A stretch of 64,000 bases of DNA from NCBI RefSeq assembly GCF_900110925.1, contig NZ_FOFP01000002.1, positions 310,001-374,000 of the forward strand. Direction: 5' to 3'. Positions 58,412 to 64,000 of the stretch are shown piece by piece; positions within the stretch are counted from its first letter, which is position 1, and each line of letters starts with the position of its first letter. The notes beneath the pieces were generated by a model that was not told the origin of the DNA, did not search any database, and saw nothing but the letters and a program-made list of their open reading frames with translations. Source of the stretch: Pseudomonas cuatrocienegasensis. GTDB lineage: Bacteria > Pseudomonadota > Gammaproteobacteria > Pseudomonadales > Pseudomonadaceae. The position numbers were made by a program, and so were the translations under genes.

Positions 58412-59215
58412 ATGCTCACCTGCCCCCTCTGCCAAGGCGCCCTCAGCGCCGTCGACAACGGCGTTGTCTGCCCAGCGGGGCACCGCTTCGACCGTGCGCG
58501 CCAGGGCTACCTGAACCTGCTGCCGGTGCAGCACAAGAACAGCCGCGACCCCGGCGACAACGCCGCCATGGTCGAAGCCCGGCGGCGCTTTCTCGACGGC
58601 GGCCACTACGCTCCGCTGGCGGCGCGCCTCGCCGAGCTGGCCGCCGAGCGCAGCCCGGCACGCTGGCTGGATATCGGCTGTGGTGAGGGTTACTACACCG
58701 CCCAGCTCGGCGCCGCCCTGCCCCAGGCCGACGGCTACGCCCTGGACATCTCCCGCGAAGCGGTGAAACGCGCCTGCAAGCGCGCACCGCAGCTCACCTG
58801 GCTGGTCGCCAGCATGGCCCGCGTGCCGCTGGCCGACGCCAGCTGCAACCTGCTGGCCAGCGTGTTCAGCCCGCTCGATTGGCAAGAAGCCCAGCGCCTG
58901 CTTGCCCCCGGTGGCGGCCTGCTGCGCATGGGGCCGACCCGCGAGCACCTGATGGCGTTACGGCAAAAGCTGTATGACGAAGTGCGCGACTACGACGACG
59001 AAAAACACCTGGAGCTGATCCCACCCGGCATGCGCCTGGCCCACAGCGAAACCCTGCGCTTCACCCTGCACCTGGACAGCGAACAAGCCCGCGCCGACCT
59101 GCTGGCCATGACCCCCCACGGCTGGCGCGCCAGCGCCGAACGCCGCGCCGCGGTCATCGCCGCACCCTTAGAAGTCGGCGTGGCCATACGCTACGATTGG
59201 ATCGAACGCTGCTAA
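58412..59215 (+). CDS. rlmA: 23S rRNA (guanine-745-N1)-methyltransferase RlmA
   Basis: RlmA (also RrmA) methylates G745 in helix 35 of 23S rRNA. The 267-residue protein has an N-terminal zinc finger with Cys4, Cys7, Cys20 and His24 (CPLC...CPAGH), GYLNLLPVQHKNSRDPGDN, the SAM motif WLDIGCGEGYYT and the SPLDWQEAQRLL segment. The zinc finger plus HKNS loop is diagnostic of the RlmA family. The gene follows dapE by about 56 bases. Confidence 0.95.
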   Translation: MLTCPLCQGALSAVDNGVVCPAGHRFDRARQGYLNLLPVQHKNSRDPGDNAAMVEARRRFLDGGHYAPLAARLAELAAERSPARWLDIGCGEGYYTAQLGAALPQADGYALDISREAVKRACKRAPQLTWLVASMARVPLADASCNLLASVFSPLDWQEAQRLLAPGGGLLRMGPTREHLMALRQKLYDEVRDYDDEKHLELIPPGMRLAHSETLRFTLHLDSEQARADLLAMTPHGWRASAERRAAVIAAPLEVGVAIRYDWIERC

Positions 59216-59262
59216 CCAGGCCGCCCCGCGCGCCCTACACGCACCCCACCACAGAGGCCCGT

Positions 59263-59634
59263 ATGCGCCAACCGGATATCGAGATCTACCTCAAGGATGC
59301 CGACCACCAGGCCATCGCCCAATGGCTGGGCGAAGCCCTCGGCCCCTGCAGCACCTGGCAGCAAAAAGGCCAGACCTACAAATGCCAGGCCGGCGACATA
59401 CCCGTCACCTGGCTGCCCAAAGCCGTCGGCAAATGGCACAGCCTGCTCCTCGAAAGCGCCAACACCCCCTGGCCCGACGACCTCGCCTGCGCCCAGGCCG
59501 CCTACGCCGCCCTAGGCGTAGAAGTCCGCTGCGCCCCCGGCAGCTGGGAAGAAAGCGAAAGCGACGAACAAGCCGACCGCTGGATGCGCATCAGCGACGA
59601 CGGCGTCGAAGAAATCACCTGGCGCACAGGCTAA
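59263..59634 (+). CDS. hypothetical protein, 123 residues, downstream of rlmA
   Basis: The soluble, acidic protein starts MRQPDIEIYLKDADHQAIAQ and ends ISDDGVEEITWRTG. It has the pattern of a small alpha/beta domain with no signal peptide or membrane segment. I do not recognise a functional family. GAGG lies before the ATG and the codon use matches the core genes. A conserved hypothetical gene next to rlmA is known in other pseudomonads as I remember. It is the last core gene before the cassette region. Confidence 0.75.
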   Translation: MRQPDIEIYLKDADHQAIAQWLGEALGPCSTWQQKGQTYKCQAGDIPVTWLPKAVGKWHSLLLESANTPWPDDLACAQAAYAALGVEVRCAPGSWEESESDEQADRWMRISDDGVEEITWRTG

Positions 59635-59666
59635 GCCGCAGCAGCACCAACGGCTAACACCCCTAC

Positions 59667-59714
59667 GCTCCTACCTCCCCCTGTAGGAGCGAATTTATTC
59701 GCGATGCTGTTGCC
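59667..59714. repeat. REP-like palindrome after the rlmA gene cluster
   Basis: GCTCCTAC at 59667-59674 pairs with GTAGGAGC at 59683-59690, followed by GAATTTATTCGCGA. The last part is shared with the repeat at 1978-2050. Confidence 0.75.
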
Positions 59715-60124
59715 CATCGCAAACATGCCTGCCCGCCCCAATCGCATCGACATCACCACGCCCCCACTCAGGCAAGACAACACCGCGCGAAAAATCGACA
59801 AGCACCGACGAATGAACGAAATAGGCACCCGCCCTATTACGCATTCAGCAGCAGCCACTTCAATCAGATACCAATAACGAAAAAAGCGCATAACCCGCGC
59901 CCCACCTGCAATAGACAGGCTCCGCGAGAATCGAGTAGTGTCTCCGGCATATCTGCACACGCATCTGATCGAGCGAACGAAGCCGTCCAACCGTGGTGTA
60001 TAACACCCTTATACGGTCGCAGGACTGCTGAAGGCCTTGGCTTAGATAGGGATAGCGAGAGGAACAAGGAATGTTAGCACCACGCCTGTTCGGGGAGTTA
60101 TACACCAGTTGGTGTCTATTTATA
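59715..60124. other. gene-poor spacer before the cassettes
   Basis: I see no convincing coding region here. Open frames on either strand lack family motifs and good codon use. A 10-base inverted pair, GGTGTATAAC at 59995-60004 and GTTATACACC at 60097-60106, encloses about 90 bases just before the first cassette. Its ends contain GTATAAC and GTTATAC, which resemble weak integrase core sites. It could be a decayed attachment site; no integrase gene or remnant is recognisable. Confidence 0.45.
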
Positions 60125-60131
60125 GTTAGGC
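60125..60131 (+). other. cassette boundary core site GTTAGGC
   Basis: GTTAGGC fits the integron core site GTTRRRY. Its complement GCCTAAC is exactly the R'' end of the attC at 60414, so it marks the 5' edge of cassette 1. The sequence before it is not a recognisable attC, so the site upstream may be an attI or a degenerate remnant. Confidence 0.7.
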
Positions 60132-60149
60132 ACCATGGAGATAATTTGC

Positions 60150-60419
60150 ATGGACGTTACACCAAACCAATTGTTTGCTTTCGCCATTTACGAAATCCGG
60201 CAATTGCTCGCCCATCATTTAGGTAGCGACGACAATTCTGATCCAGCGGTAAAAGCTGCAGCCCATCTGGCATATGCTCTCCATAACCAAGCTGACGTTA
60301 TCTTGCAAGACCGCACATTTGATCCTCAGCAGGCTATAGAATCTCTGAACGCAATAGATCGAATGCTGGCAACCAATTTTCAAGCTAGATTCTTACAATC
60401 AGTTAGCCATGATGCCTAA
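60150..60419 (+). CDS. integron cassette 1 protein, unknown function (89 residues)
   Basis: The protein (MDVTPNQLFAFAIYEIRQLL...) is soluble and mostly helical by composition, and I recognise no family. The gene is more AT-rich than the chromosome around it. I choose the ATG at 60150 because GGAG lies nine bases before it; an in-frame ATG at 60135 is possible. The TAA stop codon lies inside the attC core (GCCTAAC), the compact arrangement typical of gene cassettes. There is no promoter of its own that I can see. Confidence 0.8.
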   Translation: MDVTPNQLFAFAIYEIRQLLAHHLGSDDNSDPAVKAAAHLAYALHNQADVILQDRTFDPQQAIESLNAIDRMLATNFQARFLQSVSHDA

Positions 60420-60489
60420 CTAGTGGTTCAAATCGTTCGCTTCGCTCACTGGGACGGGCTAAAGCCCGCCCCTTAACCAAACGTTATGC
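60414..60489 (+). other. attC recombination site of cassette 1 (76 bp)
   Basis: The site starts with R'' GCCTAAC (60414-60420) and ends with R' GTTATGC (60483-60489). Inside are L'' TGGTTCAA and L' TTAACCA, separated from the cores by 3-base spacers, and a central GGGC/GCCC hairpin. The strong dyad, length and the TTCGCTTCGCTCACTGGGAC stretch match attC sites of Pseudomonas chromosomal integrons as I know them. Confidence 0.88.
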
Positions 60490-60537
60490 CTTCACTTCAG
60501 ATATCACCGCCACGCAACTCATTGAAAGGAGACTAAA

Positions 60538-60888
60538 GTGAAATACTTAAAAATCGTGCTAACCGCAATAACAGTCAGCAGCATTCTTGGCTGCGCATCA
60601 AACAACAACATAGATACAAGTAACTTGGTTCTTGTAAAAGAAAATCATGCAACAATAATCAGAGACGGCAATAGCTATATTCTTGATAGTTACATAATAC
60701 CGTTTCAGCAGCCGTACTACATCACCGTCAAACGCAACGACAAAAAGCCAATTTCTTTGACCGAAGCATCAGAAGTCGCAGAAGAGTACATTCAACCAAG
60801 AGGATGCACTGAGCCACTGGCTCGCCGCCCTGATCTTGACAAATCAAACGCCGATAAAACTCAATGGCTTATTGGAGTTGAATGCTAG
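60538..60888 (+). CDS. integron cassette 2 protein, small lipoprotein (116 residues)
   Basis: The protein begins MKYLKIVLTAITVSSILGCA, a type II signal peptide with lipobox SILGC and Cys19, so it should be a lipoprotein. Residues after the cysteine (ASNNNIDTSN) give no Asp at +2, suggesting the outer membrane. The mature part has two more cysteines (PRGCTEPL and GVEC). I recognise no family. GTG at 60538 follows AAAGGAG by six bases. The gene is clearly AT-rich against its surroundings, a sign of transfer. It is followed by a damaged attC. Confidence 0.82.
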   Translation: MKYLKIVLTAITVSSILGCASNNNIDTSNLVLVKENHATIIRDGNSYILDSYIIPFQQPYYITVKRNDKKPISLTEASEVAEEYIQPRGCTEPLARRPDLDKSNADKTQWLIGVEC

Positions 60889-60900
60889 CGGATAATGAGT

Positions 60901-60947
60901 GCATAACAAATGGTATATGGACTCTCCCCACAAGCAGTGAGTTAAGC
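60901..60947 (+). other. truncated attC of cassette 2
   Basis: GCATAAC at 60901-60907 is the exact complement of the cassette 2 start core GTTATGC (60483-60489), so it is the R'' end of its attC. It is followed by AAATGGTATATGG, an L''-like segment. The expected L' partner is missing. GTTAAGC at 60941-60947 fits GTTRRRY but is too close to be a normal partner. The 3' half was probably lost by deletion or insertion. Confidence 0.6.
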
Positions 60948-61252
60948 TTTTCTTCTGCACCTGTCGTCAGCGCGCTTGCAGTCGTATATCCGGCCTGCGC
61001 TTGGCGCTTGGCGCTTGGCCCTTGCCATTCTGTAATGCGCGCCACGGGGCCAGACGTTGAATTGGTGCGCGCCCGGTGGTGGATGGAAAAAGCGTCATCC
61101 ACCCTACGGCCTCGCCTGTTAAATAGCTGTTCACCACAGCCACATGGAACCATCCGCCTTTTTGGTCCCCACCGGCATGACTGTCGCGTTGCCAATTACC
61201 ACTAAGCCATCGTCCCACTCGAAACACACTTTCAAACTGTCGCGCAGTTATT
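60948..61252. other. non-coding stretch with repeats between the cassettes and the receptor gene
   Basis: No gene is supported. The stretch holds three tandem copies of GCGCTTG at 60997-61017, a GTTGAAT core-like word at 61056-61062, and a palindrome GGTGGATG/CATCCACC at 61078-61103 followed by CTACGG. The composition changes from AT-rich to GC-rich here. Confidence 0.55.
61071..61107. repeat. GTAGGGTGGATGACGC palindromic repeat
   Basis: Arms GGTGGATG (61078-61085) and CATCCACC (61096-61103) flank GAAAAAGCGT. Its reverse complement reads GTAGGGTGGATGACGC, a recurrent intergenic repeat style in pseudomonads. Confidence 0.6.
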
Positions 61253-61271
61253 GATAACGCTTGTCATTAAG
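61253..61271. promoter_or_regulatory. Fur box upstream of the TonB-dependent receptor
   Basis: GATAACGCTTGTCATTAAG matches 13 of 19 positions of the Fur consensus GATAATGATAATCATTATC, including both GATAA and TCATTA half-sites. It lies 38 bases before the receptor start codon, so iron should repress the gene. Confidence 0.75.
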
Positions 61272-61309
61272 AATAGTATCCGCGTCCTTTTCTCTGCCAA
61301 GGATCGTCC

Positions 61310-63445
61310 ATGCGGCGCTTTCTCCTCCCGATGCTCGCGGTGCCTGCCCTCGCGTGCCCTGTAGCGGCTTTTGCTGAAACAACCCCAGAAACGCCCTTGT
61401 CTCTTGAGTCGATGGAGATCACCACCTCGGCCGAACGTGCCGATGGGCCGGTGGAGGGTTACCGGGCAACGCGTTCGGCGAGTGCGACGCGCACGGATAC
61501 GCCCATCCATGAAACGCCACAGGCGATCAGCGTGGTCCCGGCGCAGGTGGTGCAGGACATTGGCGCCACGCGATTGGAGGATGCGCTGGACTACGCTGGC
61601 GGCGTGGAGCGTGGCAACAACTTTGGCGGGCAAGGTCTGACAGAGTTTCTGGTGCGCGGCTTCAGCACTCAGGAGTTCTACCGCAATGGTTTCGCGGTGA
61701 ACCGTGGTTATCCGAACATGCCCGATGCCAGCACGCTGGAGCGCATCGAGGTGCTGCGGGGGCCGGCTTCGATGCTATATGGGCGTGGCGATCCGGGCGG
61801 TACCTTCAATATCGTCAGCAAACAGCCCCAGGCCCAGCGCCGCACGGTGCTCGGCAGCCAGGTCGATACCCAGGGCCTGCGCCGCGGCACCCTGGACACC
61901 ACCGGCGCTCTGGACGAGAGCGCGGCCTTTACCTATCGCCTCAACCTGGTGGCCGAGGGCAGCGACAGTTTCCGCGATCATGTGCAGAGCGAGCGCTACA
62001 ACATTGCGCCGGTCCTGCGCTGGCAGCTCAATGAAGACACGGCAGTGATCCTCGAGGGTGACTACCTGCACAACCGACACCCGCTGGACCGCGGTGTCAC
62101 GCGCTACTCCACGCAGGCCGGCAAGCTGTCGCGTGATCGTTTTCTCGGCGAGGAAAGCGCCGGCAAGTTGACCAACCAGAACGCCACCACGCAGCTGCGT
62201 GTCGAGCACCAGCTTGATGACCAGTGGGCTGTGCGCGGCGGCGTGCAGTACCTGGACGGTAGCCTGGATGGCGGTGCCGTCGAGAATAATGGCCTGGCCG
62301 CCGACGGCCGCACCGTTGGCCGCAACTACAGCGAGCGCTGGCTGAACTGGAACGACTTCGCCGCCCAGACCAACCTGGAAGGCCACTTCGACACCGCTGG
62401 GCTGCAGCACACACTGTTGCTGGGTCTGGAATACGATGAGTACAACTACAACTCGCTGATCAGGCGTTCGGCTAATGGGGTAAATGCTTTCCCCATCGAC
62501 CTGTACAACCCGGTCTATGGCCAGGCATTACCCGCACTGACCCGAACCACCACCCATGACGACGAAAACCTCAAGACCTACGCCTTCTACCTGCAGGACC
62601 AGATCGAGCTGACCGAGCGCCTCAGCGCACAGATCGGTGCCCGCCTGGAGCGGTTCGAGCAGCGTTATGTCGACAAGCTCTCCAGCACGAGCTCCTGGGA
62701 CCAGGCGCACAATGCCGTTTCCCCGCGCTTCGGGCTGATCTACGACCTGACCGAGGCGCTGGCGGTTTATGCCAACACCTCGCGCTCGTTCAAGCCCAAC
62801 CGTGGCGCCGACCGCACCAGCCAGGCGTTCGACCCCGAAGAAGGCATCGCTCATGAGCTCGGTATCAAGTACGAGTTGCCGGAGCATGACCTCAGCGTGA
62901 CGGCGGCGGTGTACCACATCACCAAGGAAAACGTGCTGACCAGCGACCCGCTGAATACCGCTTCTGAGAACTTCCAGGTCGCGGCTGGCGAGGTACGCAG
63001 CCGCGGTTTCGACCTCAGCGTGGCGGGCAATATCACCCCCGAGTGGCGGGCCATCGGTGGTTACGCCTATGTGGATGCGCAGGTCACCGACAGCTCGACC
63101 ACCAGCATGCCGGTCGGCACGCGCCTGGCCAATGTGCCGCGCCATAGCCTTAATCTGCTCAACACCTACGAGTTTGCCGGCGGCTCGCTGGACGGGCTCG
63201 GCCTTGGGGTGGGCGTCAAATACGTGGGTGATCGCTACGGCAGCACCTCGAACACCGCATTCGACATGAGCGCCTACACCACCGTGGACCTGCTGGCGTA
63301 CTACCCGCTGACCGAGCGCGTTCGCCTCAACCTGAACCTGAACAACCTGTTCGACGAGGACTACGAGGAGCGCGCCTGGGGTAACATCTGGGCGTATCCA
63401 GGCGCGCCTCGCACCTTGCAGGCCGGGATATCGGTCACGCTGTAA
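61310..63445 (+). CDS. TonB-dependent siderophore receptor
   Basis: This is a 711-residue outer-membrane receptor for a ferric siderophore. It has a signal peptide (about 22 residues, ending AAFA), a TonB-box-like MEITTSA segment, a plug domain (about residues 60-165: ETPQAISVVPAQVVQDIGAT, LRGPASMLYGRGDPGGTFNIVSK) and a 22-strand barrel ending in GISVTL. There is no N-terminal signalling (STN) domain, so it is a plain importer and does not drive a sigma/anti-sigma pair. It resembles the ferrichrome/ferrioxamine/pyoverdine class (TIGR01783); the ligand cannot be decided. No sigma or transport genes flank it. Confidence 0.93.
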   Translation: MRRFLLPMLAVPALACPVAAFAETTPETPLSLESMEITTSAERADGPVEGYRATRSASATRTDTPIHETPQAISVVPAQVVQDIGATRLEDALDYAGGVERGNNFGGQGLTEFLVRGFSTQEFYRNGFAVNRGYPNMPDASTLERIEVLRGPASMLYGRGDPGGTFNIVSKQPQAQRRTVLGSQVDTQGLRRGTLDTTGALDESAAFTYRLNLVAEGSDSFRDHVQSERYNIAPVLRWQLNEDTAVILEGDYLHNRHPLDRGVTRYSTQAGKLSRDRFLGEESAGKLTNQNATTQLRVEHQLDDQWAVRGGVQYLDGSLDGGAVENNGLAADGRTVGRNYSERWLNWNDFAAQTNLEGHFDTAGLQHTLLLGLEYDEYNYNSLIRRSANGVNAFPIDLYNPVYGQALPALTRTTTHDDENLKTYAFYLQDQIELTERLSAQIGARLERFEQRYVDKLSSTSSWDQAHNAVSPRFGLIYDLTEALAVYANTSRSFKPNRGADRTSQAFDPEEGIAHELGIKYELPEHDLSVTAAVYHITKENVLTSDPLNTASENFQVAAGEVRSRGFDLSVAGNITPEWRAIGGYAYVDAQVTDSSTTSMPVGTRLANVPRHSLNLLNTYEFAGGSLDGLGLGVGVKYVGDRYGSTSNTAFDMSAYTTVDLLAYYPLTERVRLNLNLNNLFDEDYEERAWGNIWAYPGAPRTLQAGISVTL

Positions 63446-63495
63446 CGCGGCCGACAGCCTGCTTTGAGGCAGGCTCAAAGAAGCAGCGCCGATGA

Positions 63496-63527
63496 TGCCA
63501 GTCAGCTCAGTTGACTGGCATTTTTTA
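63496..63527 (+). terminator. terminator of the receptor gene
   Basis: TGCCAGTCA and TGACTGGCA pair around GCTCAGT, followed by TTTTTTAT, about 50 bases after the stop codon. Confidence 0.9.
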
Positions 63528-63562
63528 TAGGGGATGCGTGGGTTAAATGCGCGGATACCGAC

Positions 63563-63620
63563 CGTAGGGTGCGCCGCGCGCACCGCCGTGTTTACCGCGT
63601 GACGGGCTGGTGCGCACGAC
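63563..63620. repeat. GTAGGGTGCGC palindromic repeat
   Basis: CGTAGGGTGCGC and GGTGCGCACGACCTA bracket an imperfect palindrome. The opening word GTAGGGTGCGC is the one found inverted at 15320-15330. Confidence 0.55.
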
Positions 63621-63661
63621 CTAAGTGGCCCCGCTTACGCTTGGTGCAGCTGCGTGGAGGG

Positions 63662-63685
63662 GATCGCCCGCAAGCGGGCTCCTAC
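63662..63685. repeat. REP element
   Basis: GCCCGCAAGCGGGCTCCTAC is the core of the common Pseudomonas REP (reverse complement GTAGGAGCCCGCTTGCGGGC). Confidence 0.75.
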
Positions 63686-63708
63686 GAGCGCTAAATCTTT
63701 AATATTTG

Positions 63709-63840
63709 ATCGTTCCCACGTCGAGACGTCGAACCGTCCGCATGGGCATGCAGCCAGAGACGCTCCGCGTCTCGCGACAACGGACGCAGAGGGTCCCACG
63801 CGGGGTTACCACGCAGAGCGTGGGCACCATCGAGATGTCC
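63709..63840. repeat. CGTTCCCACG-type repeat cluster
   Basis: The stretch starts ATCGTTCCCACGTCGAGACG, contains GACGCTCCGCGTC, and ends GCAGAGCGTGGGCACC. These words make imperfect palindromes of a repeat type widespread in pseudomonad intergenic DNA. No gene is supported between the receptor and 63961. Confidence 0.6.
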
Positions 63841-63960
63841 CCACCGGGGCCGCAGCACCATGCCGCTGGGCAAAATAAAGGCCACTGTATTTCTCCGGGT
63901 GATGGTGTGATTCAATAAAAACGTGTGCACTTTTGCTGACTGCTGCTCAAGGAAACCTGC

Positions 63961-64000
63961 ATGCCAGTACCGCCCCCCTATTATCGCGCGAGTGAGCAGT
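63961..64000 (+). CDS. 5' end of a gene cut by the window edge
   Basis: An ATG at 63961 with AAGGAA six bases upstream opens a frame, MPVPPPYYRASEQ, that continues past the right edge. Thirteen residues are too few to name a family. Confidence 0.4.
   Translation, partial: MPVPPPYYRASEQ

Noticed and set aside
59631..59990. 119-codon minus-strand frame before the cassettes, considered as an integrase remnant
   Set aside because: It contains no tyrosine-recombinase motifs (no R-H-R-Y boxes) and no similarity to IntI that I can see; it also runs through the REP element.
60941..60947. GTTAAGC as the R' end of the cassette 2 attC
   Set aside because: It fits GTTRRRY but would make a 47-bp site without an L' arm. 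I record it only as part of a damaged site.
61056..61062. GTTGAAT as an alternative R' end of the cassette 2 attC
   Set aside because: It would make a site of about 162 bp without a matching L' arm, longer than usual attC sites.

Overview
The window is a 64 kb piece of a Pseudomonas chromosome. The GC-rich core genes, the proteins themselves and the gene order (recX-recA-pncC-mutS; fdxA-rsmZ-rpoS-nlpD-pcm-surE-truD-ispF; fghA-adhC/gfnR; ispD-ftsB-eno-kdsA-pyrG-tilS-accA-dnaE; rnhB-lpxBA-fabZ-lpxD-skp-bamA-rseP-dxr-cdsA-uppS-frr-pyrH-tsf-rpsB; map-glnD-dapC-dapD-csdA-csdE-tcdA) match, from memory, the block around PA3611-PA3669 of P. aeruginosa. The species cannot be fixed from the sequence alone.

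Layout. Positions 1-4640 hold a small secreted protein, a LOG-family protein, the SOS pair recA-recX with a LexA box, and pncC. Positions 4.8-10.4 kb hold mutS, fdxA, the small RNA rsmZ with a GacA upstream activating sequence, rpoS and nlpD. Positions 10.4-17.9 kb hold a polyprenyl-phosphate transporter candidate, pcm, surE, truD, ispF, and the glutathione-dependent formaldehyde pathway (fghA, adhC) divergent from its LysR regulator. From 17.9 to 45.1 kb almost everything is on the minus strand and is housekeeping: isoprenoid precursors (ispD, ispF, dxr, uppS), lipid A and KDO (lpxA, lpxB, lpxD, fabZ, kdsA), outer-membrane assembly (skp, bamA, rseP), phospholipid and fatty acid synthesis (cdsA, accA), nucleotides (pyrG, pyrH), replication (dnaE, rnhB) and translation (tilS, frr, tsf, rpsB). 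From 45.4 to 59.6 kb the plus strand carries map, glnD, diaminopimelate/lysine genes (dapC, dapD, dapE), a cysteine desulfurase pair, a GH17-GT2 beta-glucan synthase and rlmA; tcdA lies on the minus strand in this stretch.

The accessory part is 59.6-61.3 kb. Two small AT-rich genes lie between integron-type recombination sites: a GTTAGGC boundary, a complete 76-bp attC at 60414-60489 of the Pseudomonas chromosomal-integron type, and a damaged attC after the second gene. No integrase gene is visible, so this looks like an orphan cassette pair. It is followed by palindromic repeats and a Fur-box-preceded TonB-dependent siderophore receptor.

Several families of extragenic palindromic repeats sit between genes (1978-2050, 15268-15330, 51613-51829, 59667-59714, 61071-61107, 63563-63840). 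No rRNA, tRNA, CRISPR array, prophage or insertion sequence was recognised. The first 71 bases and the last 40 bases probably hold pieces of genes cut by the window edges.
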